A stretch of DNA of 64,000 nt from Paenibacillus aurantius (GTDB taxonomy: Bacteria; Bacillota; Bacilli; Paenibacillales; NBRC-103111): positions 5,431,501 through 5,495,500 of the forward strand of contig NZ_CP130318.1 in NCBI RefSeq assembly GCF_032268605.1. The letters run 5' to 3'. The position numbers were made by a program, and so were the translations under genes. This document shows, in pieces, positions 36,761-45,679 of this stretch. The notes under the pieces are model-generated. The model was not told the origin of the DNA. It made no database searches and saw only the letters and a program-made list of their open reading frames with translations. Each line of letters opens with the position of its first letter. Position 1 is the first letter of the stretch.

Positions 36761-37258
36761 ATGACGAAACCAACTGCAAGCTTACGAGGGATAAGAAGAA
36801 AGCTCACTTTGTCTCTGGCCGCGATTGCTCTCGGTCTGACCACGCTAATCGGATGGGCCCCGCAAGCGAGCGCTGCTTACAACACCGGAGCCGTTTGCGG
36901 ATCGGGCTATACGTATTTGTACTCGCACGCTCTTAGAAACTGGAGCAGTTCAGAGTACGCTAATGCCACCCTTCGGATCTACATCAACCGCAGCACGAAG
37001 AAGGTGTGCAACTATGTCACTTCCACGGGCAGCTGGTACGGCGTGAAGAAATACATGACGTCGGATATCGGCCGAAGCGGCGGCATCACGGTCGATAAAA
37101 GCGCCGGTTACTACTATTACTATGCCGGCCCGAACTACATGTCCTATACGGACGACAACACCTTTGTCGTGAACAACGGACGGGTTACCATCAACGGAAA
37201 AACCTATACGTGGAACGCCCAAGCGCCCATTTGGCAGCTGGCCGAGTGGGGCAGCTGA
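36761..37258 (+). CDS. Small secreted protein, weakly like spore-associated protein A
   Basis: 165 residues from the ATG at 36761, chosen for GGAGG 8 bases upstream. A signal peptide of about 37 residues ends QASA before AYNTG. The mature part has two Cys (in VCGSGY and KKVCNY) that could form a disulfide, and is rich in Tyr, Ser and Asn. The pattern CGSGY, a Cys about 35 residues later, and YAGPNYMSY recalls the SapA family of Streptomyces, but this is my own reading and the match is weak. It has its own consensus promoter and terminator. Confidence 0.8.
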   Translation: MTKPTASLRGIRRKLTLSLAAIALGLTTLIGWAPQASAAYNTGAVCGSGYTYLYSHALRNWSSSEYANATLRIYINRSTKKVCNYVTSTGSWYGVKKYMTSDIGRSGGITVDKSAGYYYYYAGPNYMSYTDDNTFVVNNGRVTINGKTYTWNAQAPIWQLAEWGS

Positions 37259-37332
37259 TCAACACCTAACACCTAACGGATAGCGGGAACAAGCACGGGA
37301 CAGTGAACTCATTACCTTATAACGTAAATAAG

Positions 37333-37370
37333 GCTGGTCCTTATCCCGATGGGTAGGGGGCCAGCTTTTT
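37333..37370 (+). terminator. Rho-independent terminator of the small secreted protein gene
   Basis: GCTGGTCC (37333-37340) pairs with GGGCCAGC (37358-37365) with one G-U pair, followed by TTTTT. It lies 75 bases past the stop. Confidence 0.8.
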
Positions 37371-37482
37371 CTCTATGCCTAGCGATTCGGCGCAGAGTGT
37401 GCAGGTTATGTGTGATTGGGATAACGTGAACCTCGGGATAACCGCTTGGGCTCATGTTATATATATTGGGGGAGGGCGTGGC

Positions 37483-38295
37483 ATGGACAAGAATTCAGTA
37501 TACAAACCAAACATTATAGGCGCTGGGGAGGTGGGCTGTGCCAGCCCGGTCGACATGGACAAGGATGCCGTCTATAAAACAAACAGCTTGTATTGGAACA
37601 CAAAAGGAAATGACTTCTTAGGAGCCATCGTGCTTCCTTTTTACGGAGCCTATGTCTCAGAAGAAAAGTTCCGGCTTTTTGGCGATGTCGCAGGGAAGAA
37701 GCTGCTGGAAATAGGCTGTGGGAACGGGCAATCCTTGCAGTATCAAGGGGAACGCCACGCATCGGAACTATGGGGCATGGATCTATCCGAAAACCAAATC
37801 GAAAAGGCAAGGCAGCATTTGTCCTCGTGCGGTCTTTCGGCAAACTTGATCTGTTCTCCCATGGAAGAAGAATGCGGCATACCAGAGGATTATTTTGACT
37901 TTGTTTATTCGATTTATGCCATAGGCTGGACCACCGATTTGGAGGGGACCTTTTGCCGGATCGCTTCTTACCTTAAAAAAGACGGCGTCTTTATTTTCAG
38001 TTGGTCTCACCCTATCCACAAATGTGTTGTGGCCGAAAAAAATGGGCTTGCTTTCAAAAAAAATTATTTCGACGAATCTTGGCATTCGGTATCTCTTGAT
38101 GAAGGGGAGCTGACCTTATCGGATCGGAAACTATCCACCTATGTGAATGCGTTGGCAAAAGCGGGATTTGTGATTGTGCAAATGATCGAGGAGTCCGATG
38201 AGGAACTTATGCAATCGCGAAACGCTGACAGCGACTTTGCCAAAAAGGCTAAGATGCTTCCTGTCACTTTTGTAATCAAAGCCAGAAAGCTGTAG
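37483..38295 (+). CDS. Class I SAM-dependent methyltransferase
   Basis: 270 residues from the ATG at 37483, which follows GGGGAGGG. The SAM-binding motif LLEIGCGNGQS lies near residue 70, the acidic end of strand 2 in ELWGMDLS near 94, and motif IV FDFVYSIYAIGW near 140. The N-terminus is odd: the opening MDKNSVYK is echoed 24 codons later as MDKDAVYKTN, where homologues would be expected to start. The methyl acceptor is unknown. Confidence 0.85.
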   Translation: MDKNSVYKPNIIGAGEVGCASPVDMDKDAVYKTNSLYWNTKGNDFLGAIVLPFYGAYVSEEKFRLFGDVAGKKLLEIGCGNGQSLQYQGERHASELWGMDLSENQIEKARQHLSSCGLSANLICSPMEEECGIPEDYFDFVYSIYAIGWTTDLEGTFCRIASYLKKDGVFIFSWSHPIHKCVVAEKNGLAFKKNYFDESWHSVSLDEGELTLSDRKLSTYVNALAKAGFVIVQMIEESDEELMQSRNADSDFAKKAKMLPVTFVIKARKL

Positions 38296-38307
38296 GTCTT
38301 CGTTAGC

Positions 38308-38907
38308 TTAATCAGCTCGCTGCTTATCTGGCTTAATCCATTCCTTCGGGGTGAAAGACCAATTCAGGTTACGGCAAATTTTACTCCAGCGGTCTTCACT
38401 ATCCTCTGTATAGAGAAATGGTACAAAGCCAATTTTCAAATAAATTTTAATGGCAGATAGACGGTGATCCTTTGTAACTACACGGATATTTTTATACCCA
38501 GCTTGAAGTAGACGTACGGTAGCAGCAACGGAAACAGCGTATCCCATTCCTTTGCCACGGTGTTCTGGTGAAGTAATCACATAACCCATGTCCCCACCGA
38601 ATGGAAAATGCCAATGGGGTGATGAAGGATGATGAAGAGCCGATGCCGTACTTATAACTTCGCCTGTATCCTTATGAACTACGAAAAATAATCCCTCGGG
38701 TATGACATGATCTAAGAATTCATTAATATGTTCCTCATCATTTTTCCATCCTTCATACGCTAATAATTTAGCAAGACTAACTTCGTCACCCTTCTGATAG
38801 GTTCTCAATTGATACTCGTCACTTAGCCTCGGAACCTGCAGCGGTGTCTTTAGACGGTTATGCGGAAACACAAGAAAAAGCGGTCTAATCCGTTTTTCCG
38901 TTGTCAC
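38308..38907 (-). CDS. GNAT-family N-acetyltransferase
   Basis: 199 residues from a GTG at 38905-38907, preferred because GGGAGG lies 5-6 bases upstream; TTG and ATG starts up to nine codons earlier lack a site. The acetyl-CoA motif A is seen in GYVITSPEHRGKGMGYAVSV near residue 110, and motif B in KIYLKIGFVPFL near 160. The acceptor is unknown. It lies 27 bases downstream of the APH-type kinase gene in the same direction and is probably co-transcribed with it. Composition is AT-rich compared with the first 36 kb. Confidence 0.88.
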   Translation of the reverse strand: MTTEKRIRPLFLVFPHNRLKTPLQVPRLSDEYQLRTYQKGDEVSLAKLLAYEGWKNDEEHINEFLDHVIPEGLFFVVHKDTGEVISTASALHHPSSPHWHFPFGGDMGYVITSPEHRGKGMGYAVSVAATVRLLQAGYKNIRVVTKDHRLSAIKIYLKIGFVPFLYTEDSEDRWSKICRNLNWSFTPKEWIKPDKQRAD

Positions 38908-38934
38908 TCGATCCTCCCACCTCTTTCTCATCAA

Positions 38935-39864
38935 CTACGTACCCACGACTTGCTGTATTTTTGCTTTATGTCTCTCTATCCAAAAAAGAGAATCAAAATT
39001 GAGAAGAGCCATGTCCTTATTTATTTTACTGAAGTACGCAGAGAAAATGATTTGTATCGAGACGATTACATAGAAGACAGCGTCAAGCTCGGCCTGGGTT
39101 AAGGGAGTTTCGCTTCGGTATCCTTTTACCAGCACATCTAACAAATGGAACCAGCGCAATCTAAAATCGGTGTTACTATAATCACTCATTAACATGCCCG
39201 TCGAGAAATAACAAATATCAAAGATGCGCAGCCCGTAAGTAGCTAATTCAAAATCAATAAAGCTGATCCCCTTATCCTCTGCATACAGCATGTTAGATGA
39301 ATTCGGATCCCGATGAATGAGTTGGTGCGGGAGCGTATCACACCTATTTAAAAAGTTGTTTTGCAATTCCTCAAATAAATCTTTTGCGGAAGCAGCCCCA
39401 GAATTGCCGAATTCCGCTAAAACGACCGGAATCGCCCACTCCGTCAACTGTTTTTTTATATTCATATCATGGAAGAGCTCATGATCGTTAATTTCAAGTA
39501 ATCCTTTGTGCAGCAGGGCCAGGGATCTCCCGATCTGAAAAGTCATTTTTTCATCAAACCCATTCACGACGGTACCCGGTACCGGCCTATACAGACAATA
39601 CCTATTCCCTTCAAATACAGTAAAAGCTCTGCCTTCAACAGTCTCTATCGGATAGGAGGCGGAGATGCCGACTTTGGAAAGAGCATGATAAATCAGTTCT
39701 TCCTGGGCAATACGGGCGGCACCCCTTTTCCTTTTCAGGTAAAACGGACGTCCGTTCTCATCATGAAAACATGTTACGTTCTTTGTCCCGCTGTCTACCG
39801 GTCTGAGGTCCCCGCTGACTTTAACTTGCCATTGTTTAGTAATCATGCTCTGTAAATTTTCCAT
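38935..39864 (-). CDS. Aminoglycoside phosphotransferase / CotS-type kinase family protein
   Basis: 309 residues from the ATG at 39862-39864 (AAGGGAG upstream); a reading from 40014 adds an unsupported 50 residues. The kinase catalytic loop is HRDPNSSNML near residue 200 (Asp base, Asn metal ligand) and the metal-binding Asp is in GISFIDFELA near 220. An ATP-site Lys is in FYLKRKR. The family includes small-molecule kinases, antibiotic-inactivating enzymes and CotS/YutH spore-coat kinases. The beginning and length fit the spore-coat side. Resistance is possible but not shown. Confidence 0.85.
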   Translation of the reverse strand: MENLQSMITKQWQVKVSGDLRPVDSGTKNVTCFHDENGRPFYLKRKRGAARIAQEELIYHALSKVGISASYPIETVEGRAFTVFEGNRYCLYRPVPGTVVNGFDEKMTFQIGRSLALLHKGLLEINDHELFHDMNIKKQLTEWAIPVVLAEFGNSGAASAKDLFEELQNNFLNRCDTLPHQLIHRDPNSSNMLYAEDKGISFIDFELATYGLRIFDICYFSTGMLMSDYSNTDFRLRWFHLLDVLVKGYRSETPLTQAELDAVFYVIVSIQIIFSAYFSKINKDMALLNFDSLFWIERHKAKIQQVVGT

Positions 39865-39980
39865 TGCTCTTCTCCCTTTCCAGCAAGGCTTTAAGCACTT
39901 CTTTCTCACTATTTTACCTTGGTGTACCCCTATATCTAGAGAAGGATTGGTTTCAATTGATCTTTCCTGCGCGTGAACGC

Positions 39981-40001
39981 AAAAAAGGCTGCTAAGCAGC
40001 C
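39981..40001 (-). terminator. Rho-independent terminator of the NIPSNAP gene
   Basis: On the minus strand GGCTGC-TTA-GCAGCC is followed by TTTTTT. It lies 105 bases past the NIPSNAP stop and upstream of the APH-type kinase gene. Confidence 0.75.
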
Positions 40002-40090
40002 TGCCTTGACACAAATCGGTCTGGGAATTTATACACTCTTAACCATGATCGGGCGCACCGTTCGCTCACTCCATTGGTTTCGATTGAGCT

Positions 40091-40104
40091 ATCGTACCCG
40101 TTAG
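40091..40104 (+). repeat. Boundary repeat R1 (right end only)
   Basis: ATCGTACCCGTTAG matches exactly the right end of the intergenic elements R2-R6 listed below. It lies one base from the stop codon of the minus-strand NIPSNAP gene. No matching left end or stem is clear to its left. Confidence 0.7.
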
Positions 40105-40105
40105 T

Positions 40106-40432
40106 TCAATTTCCCAATCTGAAAAATTCAGCTTGATTCATAAAATATACATCAATATTTTCGATTATGAGCCCTCCGTTTTCTTCCGAGTTGCTTTTTA
40201 CTTGAATCCATTCGTTGTCTTTCTTAAACTGCTCCCATAGCCTTTGACGCTGCGCCATATCCTTAAATTCCATCACATAGTATAGTTTATTTTGGCCTGT
40301 TGCATCTATCCAGAAATTCACGACCTTCATTCCCAGTCTTGTAAAAATTTTAAACGTATGCTCCTTAAATCTGTCTTGAATGGCATCCATTCGACCTTCG
40401 TAAATCGTATAGATTCGCAACTCGTATAGCAT
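40106..40432 (-). CDS. NIPSNAP-family protein
   Basis: 108 residues from the ATG at 40430-40432, with GGAGG 7 bases upstream. It begins MLYELRIYTIYEGR and has RLGMKVVNFWIDATGQNKLYYVMEFKD, as in NIPSNAP dimeric ferredoxin-like proteins of 100-110 residues. No enzymatic activity is established for bacterial members. It stands alone between repeat R1 and nadB, with its own terminator. Confidence 0.88.
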   Translation of the reverse strand: MLYELRIYTIYEGRMDAIQDRFKEHTFKIFTRLGMKVVNFWIDATGQNKLYYVMEFKDMAQRQRLWEQFKKDNEWIQVKSNSEENGGLIIENIDVYFMNQAEFFRLGN

Positions 40433-40631
40433 GTTATTTCCTCCCTGAATGAATCTGATTGGTAATCCAGCACACATCTATTTCGACTTTTTAAAAATCA
40501 GATCGAGCGCATTCTCTCTGGACCATCATGCTAACCTCTGCCCAGGCGTACGGCATATGACAATATCAACACCTTCTCATGGATCGCTATGTTATAAGTT
40601 TACGCTTCCGTCGACACCACCCCACCGCGGC

Positions 40632-42284
40632 TCAAACCTGCGGCTCATCCGTTCGCGGTTCAGCTCCAGCCTCTTGAATGCTCTCCTCCAACTGTCCCTC
40701 GGGCGTTAACCGAAAGACAATATGACGTATCCAGCGGTCGTCGTCACGTTTCGGGTAATCGACCCGATAATGTCCGCCGCGGCTCTCTTCGCGTCGCAGA
40801 GCAGCTTTCGTAGTAAGCAACGCGCAAGTAAGCAAATTGGCAAATTCATATTCTTCCTGCTTCGTTAATGCTCCGTCAAGGAACGCGACTTGTCGCTTCA
40901 GCTCGTCCAATCCGCGTTGGAGCCCCTTCGCATCGCGCCTTATACCGGCTTCGCGCAGCATAATTTTTTGCAGCTTCAGCCTTTTTTCCACAATCGACTG
41001 CTGCTGCGGCTCTTGCCGATGCGTCGCCACGCAAAGCTGCTGCACCCCCTGGCCAAGCGGCGGCAGCGCTGCGATCCGCTCGATAATGCGGCGGCCGAAA
41101 ACAATCGCCTCCGACAGCGAATTGCTGCCCAGCCGATTGCCTCCGTGCACGCCAGTAGACGACACTTCTCCGCAGGCAAACAATCGTTTCACCGCTGTCT
41201 CCCCATGCAGATCCGTCTTGACGCCGCCCATCATATAGTGGGCTGCCGGTGCAACCGGGATCCAGTCCGTGGACAGATCGAGCCCAAATGGCAGACAGAA
41301 GCCGTAGATGGTTGGAAAGCGGCGCTTGACGAATTCTTCCGATTCATGCGTAATATCAATGTAGACAAAAGTCGACTTCGTTGCTTCCATCTCATCGAGA
41401 ATAGCTCTCGCTACAACATCGCGCGGAGCCAGTTCAAGCTGCTCGTGATATCGGGCCATGAAGCGCTCACCCTTAATGTTGCGCAGGATCGCCCCCTCGC
41501 CGCGAACCGCTTCGGAAATCAGAAACCGCGGAGCACCCGGATAGCACAAGGCGGTCGGATGAAACTGGACTAATTCGACGTCGCGAATTTCCGCACCGGC
41601 TCTAAGAGCGATCGCGATGCCGTCGCCCGTAGCAATGTCCGGATTCGTCGTATAGCGGAACAGTTGTCCTGCCCCTCCGGAGCACAGAATCGTTGCGTCC
41701 GCCTCCACCACGACTCTTGTCCCATCCGGCTTCTGCACAAGTGCGCCGCGGCATTCGCCATTCTCGGTCAACAGATCGATCACATAATGGTCATCCCACA
41801 GCTCGATGTTCGGGTCTAGCTTCGTCCGTTCAGACAGCGAGCGTACGATCTCCGCCCCCGTCGCATCCCCATGGGCATGCAGGATACGTCGATGGCTATG
41901 GGCCCCTTCTTTTGTCAAGGCCAATTCGCCGTTCTCCTCGTCAAATACGGTCCCCATTCGAATCAGGTCGCGGACGCCGTCCGGCCCTTCGTGGACAAGC
42001 ACGCTAACCGCTGCTTCGTCACACAAACCCGCTCCGGCAACCAAAGTGTCTTGCCTATGAAACTCCGGCGAATCTTCATCGGAGATGACCGCCGCGATGC
42101 CGCCTTGGGAGTATCGGGTATTGCTGTCGAGCAGCGATTTTTTCGTAATCATTAACACCGACTTCGTTTCGCTCGCTTTAATCGCCGTAAACAATCCGGC
42201 AATCCCCGCCCCTATGACGATCACATCCGTCCGGGCGCGAGGGAGCTGCTGCATATCGAAATCGACTAAATAACGTGGGAACAT
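40632..42284 (-). CDS. nadB: L-aspartate oxidase
   Basis: 550 residues, the normal length. FAD-binding GAGIAGLFTAIKAS is near residue 25; SQGGIAAVI near 60 and the capping-domain stretch EGAHSHRRILHAHGDATG near 125 are diagnostic, with RYTTNPDIATGDG and GEVSSTGVHGGNRLGSNSL further on. It oxidises L-aspartate to iminoaspartate, the first step of de novo NAD synthesis. GAGGTGA lies 9 bases before the ATG. nadA and nadC, usually adjacent in Bacilli, are not in the window, so this may be a second or isolated copy. Confidence 0.95.
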   Translation of the reverse strand: MFPRYLVDFDMQQLPRARTDVIVIGAGIAGLFTAIKASETKSVLMITKKSLLDSNTRYSQGGIAAVISDEDSPEFHRQDTLVAGAGLCDEAAVSVLVHEGPDGVRDLIRMGTVFDEENGELALTKEGAHSHRRILHAHGDATGAEIVRSLSERTKLDPNIELWDDHYVIDLLTENGECRGALVQKPDGTRVVVEADATILCSGGAGQLFRYTTNPDIATGDGIAIALRAGAEIRDVELVQFHPTALCYPGAPRFLISEAVRGEGAILRNIKGERFMARYHEQLELAPRDVVARAILDEMEATKSTFVYIDITHESEEFVKRRFPTIYGFCLPFGLDLSTDWIPVAPAAHYMMGGVKTDLHGETAVKRLFACGEVSSTGVHGGNRLGSNSLSEAIVFGRRIIERIAALPPLGQGVQQLCVATHRQEPQQQSIVEKRLKLQKIMLREAGIRRDAKGLQRGLDELKRQVAFLDGALTKQEEYEFANLLTCALLTTKAALRREESRGGHYRVDYPKRDDDRWIRHIVFRLTPEGQLEESIQEAGAEPRTDEPQV

Positions 42285-42320
42285 GAGGTCAGGTCACCTC
42301 TAGATTCAAAGTAGCGCATG

Positions 42321-42455
42321 CTACTTCACTTGCAGCATGCGTTCTAAGGAAAGTCGGGCTTTGTTGGCGATGTCTTCGGGCATCGGCCGTCGGCCCATGA
42401 TCATCCCGAGGATTGGCGAGCCCAGGGCGACACCGAAGGCATAGCCGGTAATCAG
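42321..42455 (-). pseudogene. TetR-family regulator, C-terminal remnant
   Basis: A 44-codon open stretch ends at a stop at 42321. It reads GYAFGVALGSPILGMIMGR followed by PMPEDIANKARLSLERM, which looks like the C-terminal part of a TetR regulator. There is no start codon or DNA-binding domain upstream; the frame runs straight into the tautomerase fragment. It is a decayed piece too short for routine ORF calling. Confidence 0.5.
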
Positions 42456-42610
42456 TTAACCAACCGAAGAGATCGAGACGTGAAGTTCTGGAACCGGTCG
42501 TTCGCCGGGACGTTCAACGTGTCGATCATCGCCTGATACACGGTATCCCCTACTTTCTTTTGATACTCCGCCGATTTTCCCTTCATCAATGCGATGCGTA
42601 TGAATGGCAT
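42452..42610 (-). pseudogene. Tautomerase (4-oxalocrotonate tautomerase-like), N-terminal remnant
   Basis: 52 codons starting MPFIRIALMKGKSAEYQKKV and continuing GDTVYQAMIDTLNVPANDRF, the typical opening of 130-residue tautomerases (though these are usually MP-starting with Pro1 as base, which is kept here). After RFQ the similarity stops and the frame ends at a TGA at 42452-42454, where the TetR fragment begins. It looks like a deletion junction between two genes. Confidence 0.6.
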
Positions 42611-42640
42611 GCCGCACGCTTTTTGGCGTGTTTGGTATGA

Positions 42641-42672
42641 TTGAATCTTAGCACGATAACCTCTATGCTAAG
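42641..42672 (+). promoter_or_regulatory. Possible promoter and inverted repeat before the STAND regulator
   Basis: TTGAAT (42641-42646) and TATGCT (42664-42669) are 17 bases apart, each matching four of six sigma-A positions. The inverted repeat CTTAGCA (42647-42653) / TGCTAAG (42666-42672) overlaps the spacer and -10, where a regulator could bind. It lies 60 bases before the start. Confidence 0.35.
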
Positions 42673-42731
42673 AATGCAGGCGAGTTCGTGCGAAGAGTTC
42701 GTGTAAGTTCGTGTTTTCGGGAGGAGATCGG

Positions 42732-45302
42732 ATGGCGAATAATCAAGAGGACCGGATATGGCCGGAAGAGATGATTCGCAGACTGCGACAGAGACCAAGC
42801 CCATTCGGAAAAGCGAAGCTGCGGCAGATTGATCTGTCCAAGCGGATCGGGGTGGAGACAAGGACGATTCAGCAGTGGGAGAATGGCGAGCGACTGCCGA
42901 GCGCTCCTAATCTGCAATTGTTAATTCAAATATTTGTAGTAGAACAAAAGTTTCTTCGCGGTTCCGAAAGAGCGGAGGCTCAGTTACTTTGGGAGACGGT
43001 CCGTCGATTCCATGACGACAGGTCGAGGAACGGCCGGGTGTACCCTCTCTTTGACGAACAATGGTTCGAAGCGATTCTCGCGGATGCTTCTGCGGGAAGC
43101 GAGTCTGACGTTCACTCCGGCATCCGATCGGGAGGTTCGCAGGTTCGCAGGCCCGATGCATCGCCGCAAAATGCAGCCGCGAAATACGGGCCAACGAATC
43201 TACCCAGTAGAATGTCCTCGTTTATCGGTCGCCTCGAACAGGCCCAGGAGATTCGGCAACGTCTTGCCGAATCTCCTCTCGTCACGCTTGCGGGTCCCGG
43301 GGGGAGCGGCAAGACGCGTCTAGCGTATAGGGTCGCTTCGGACGCCTGTCCTTGTTATCCTGACGGCGTATGGCTATTCGAGCTTGCTTCGGCCATGGAT
43401 ATGCTCTCGGCTCTGAGAATCATCACATCGGTATTGGACGTCAAGGAACAGAAGGAAAGGCCGCTCATCGAGTCCTTGCTGGACCATATCCGGAACAAAC
43501 GCATGCTTCTCGTGTTCGATAACTGCGAGCACTTGATTGATTTCTGCTCTGCTCTCATCGAGCGGATGTTGTCGGCCGCTCCTTCGATCGCCATTTTGGC
43601 CACCAGCCAGGAGCCACTGAACATCGGCATGGAGTGCGTATGGAGGGTTCCGCAGCTCACTTTCCCCACGGAGAATGAGTTGCGGGATCATGTAGGATAT
43701 GACGCCATTCTGTCCTGCGAGTCCGTTCAGCTGTTTATCGAGCGCGCGACCGCCATATCTCCTCCCTTCCGCGTTATGGAAGAGGATTTGAAGATCGTCG
43801 GACGGATCTGCGAACGTCTGGAGGGCATTCCGTTGTCTATAGAGCTTGCAGCCGCCCGGACCAACGTGCTTAGTATTGAGCAAATCGACGAACGGCTGTC
43901 CGATTTGTTCGCCGTCCTTACCGCCGGGAAGAGAACGGCTGCCCCCCGTCATCAATCGCTTCGAGCCACCCTCGAGTGGAGCTTCACTCTGCTCACGGAG
44001 CAAGAGCGTCAGCTGCTGCGGAAGCTGAGTCCGTTTACCGGGGGATTCGAGCTGGAAGCGGTCGAACATATATGCGCGGATGAAGAATCGAACCCTTCTC
44101 TCGGATGGTTCGATCGTCAGGAAGCCTTAGATTTGGTTGCTAGCCTATACAATAAATCGTTTCTATCTGTTGATTCAGCAATTGTTGCTCCTAGACGAAG
44201 ATATTCGATGCTCGAAACAATTAAACAATTTGGAATCGAACAATGGGAGAAGCACTGCACGGACGAGGAACGCGAACGGCTTAACAGCCGCTTCGTCGAC
44301 CACTACTGTCGGTTGGTCGAGAGAGCGGAACGGGGATTCCGAAGTCGGAACCGGGATGCCGCATTCGCGGAGATTCAGCGGGAATACGCTAACATCTGCT
44401 CCGCGCTGAGAAAAGCCTGCGATCTTCCGCGGGAGGTGGGAGCCGCAGTGAGAATGGCGTCCTGCCTCTATTATTACTGGCTGCATGAAGGCACCTTGCA
44501 GGAAGGATCCGCGCAGCTTCGATCGGCTCTCGCGACGCATAGTCAAGCTTCCGTTCAAGAACACGCGGTCAAAGCTAAGCATGGTCTTAGCGTGTTGCTA
44601 TGGGTCATGGGAGAAATCGAGGAAGCCGAAAATTTGGCCAGACAAAGCGCGGATGAAGCTCGCAAGCTCGGACATCCGGCGCTCTTGGCATCTCAGCTTC
44701 GAATGCTGACTCAGCTGGCATCGCGTTCGGGCTTAGCGGACGAAGCGATCCGGCTAGCGGAAGAAAGCGTGCTTCATGCCAGGGATTCAGGTGACGACTG
44801 GAACCTCGCGTCATCCTTAAGCTCTCTGGGCAACATCCTGCTGGTGCAACAGAAGTGGGAACAGGCTGAACCCTTGTTCATCGAAAGTTCAACGCTATTC
44901 GAGAAAGCAAAAGACGATTTGGAGTTGTCGGGACCTTTGCGGGCATTGGGATATATTGCATTAAACCAGCGGAGGCCCAGAGAAGCGTTGGCACTTTTTA
45001 AGAGAAGCATTGCCATTTGTCAAACTTATCAGGGAACGTGGTTCCTCGCGCTAGGAGTCGAGGGGCTTGCAAGCACATTGTGCGGGCTGGAAGAATATCG
45101 CGCGGCAGCTATGTTTATCGGCGTCTCCAAGAAGTTACGTGCGAAGCTTGGTTCCACGGCTCAGCCCCAGTTTCAAATGATTTACGAACAGGCGATACGA
45201 ACCTGTAGGCTAGAATACGGCGATGAACCGTTTAACGAGGCAATTGCGATTGGAAGAGGAATGACAAGAGAACAGGCCGTTTCTTATGCGTTAGAGATGT
45301 AG
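42732..45302 (+). CDS. STAND-type ATPase transcriptional regulator with N-terminal helix-turn-helix and TPR repeats
   Basis: 856 residues from the ATG at 42732 (GGAGG 8 bases upstream). Residues 15-65 form an XRE-like helix-turn-helix (LRQIDLSKRIGVETRTIQQWENGERLP). An NB-ARC-like ATPase follows, with Walker A LAGPGGSGKTR near residue 195, Walker B MLLVFDNCEHL near 258, and GIPLSIELAAAR near 370 as the GxP motif. The last 350 residues are helical TPR-like repeats. Such proteins hold an inactive ADP state and oligomerise on ligand binding to activate genes or signalling. It is divergent from nadB across the remnant-filled gap. Confidence 0.88.
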   Translation: MANNQEDRIWPEEMIRRLRQRPSPFGKAKLRQIDLSKRIGVETRTIQQWENGERLPSAPNLQLLIQIFVVEQKFLRGSERAEAQLLWETVRRFHDDRSRNGRVYPLFDEQWFEAILADASAGSESDVHSGIRSGGSQVRRPDASPQNAAAKYGPTNLPSRMSSFIGRLEQAQEIRQRLAESPLVTLAGPGGSGKTRLAYRVASDACPCYPDGVWLFELASAMDMLSALRIITSVLDVKEQKERPLIESLLDHIRNKRMLLVFDNCEHLIDFCSALIERMLSAAPSIAILATSQEPLNIGMECVWRVPQLTFPTENELRDHVGYDAILSCESVQLFIERATAISPPFRVMEEDLKIVGRICERLEGIPLSIELAAARTNVLSIEQIDERLSDLFAVLTAGKRTAAPRHQSLRATLEWSFTLLTEQERQLLRKLSPFTGGFELEAVEHICADEESNPSLGWFDRQEALDLVASLYNKSFLSVDSAIVAPRRRYSMLETIKQFGIEQWEKHCTDEERERLNSRFVDHYCRLVERAERGFRSRNRDAAFAEIQREYANICSALRKACDLPREVGAAVRMASCLYYYWLHEGTLQEGSAQLRSALATHSQASVQEHAVKAKHGLSVLLWVMGEIEEAENLARQSADEARKLGHPALLASQLRMLTQLASRSGLADEAIRLAEESVLHARDSGDDWNLASSLSSLGNILLVQQKWEQAEPLFIESSTLFEKAKDDLELSGPLRALGYIALNQRRPREALALFKRSIAICQTYQGTWFLALGVEGLASTLCGLEEYRAAAMFIGVSKKLRAKLGSTAQPQFQMIYEQAIRTCRLEYGDEPFNEAIAIGRGMTREQAVSYALEM

Positions 45303-45608
45303 GGGGCACTGCCGAACGGAATGCATGAATGACGCCTTGCCCTACCGATGGCTCTATGTTTCTAGCAATCACCTTGAACGGCAATCCTTGGAGGGCGGCC
45401 CTTCGAACTTAGATCTGATTCTGTAATGACAAGTAGGAGGCCATCCCGCAAGGAATGGCCTATTCGTTAGGAACGGATTTCGGAGGTTTTCTTAAAAATC
45501 ATCACTCCCAATGTTTATTCTAACGAATTAGACGAAGCGAATAAGTAATAAGTTATCATTGGAATTGGATTTTTTTACCAAATTTATTAGTTCGATATTC
45601 CACTAATC
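45303..45608. other. Gap downstream of the STAND regulator
   Basis: No gene is supported. A hairpin at 45438-45461 (AGGCCATCC paired with GGAATGGCCT) may end the regulator transcript, but its T tail is poor. ATTCGTTAG (45462) and CTAACGAAT (45519) form a further inverted pair like the words in the 29-kb repeat element. The AT-rich stretch 45540-45600 is otherwise featureless. Confidence 0.4.
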
Positions 45609-45679
45609 CGCCCATTAGCGGAACAAGCGGCCGAAGATGTCGGCCGCTTGTTGTCGTTGCGTTTTCGTACCCGTTAACG
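45609..45679 (+). repeat. Boundary repeat element R2
   Basis: The left end CGCCCATTAG (45609-45618) and right end CGTACCCGTTAA (45666-45677) enclose a 12-base stem, AACAAGCGGCCG with CGGCCGCTTGTT, and a seven-base loop. The right end overlaps the stop codon of the minus-strand Ldh gene. The stem is shared with R3 and R6. Confidence 0.85.
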
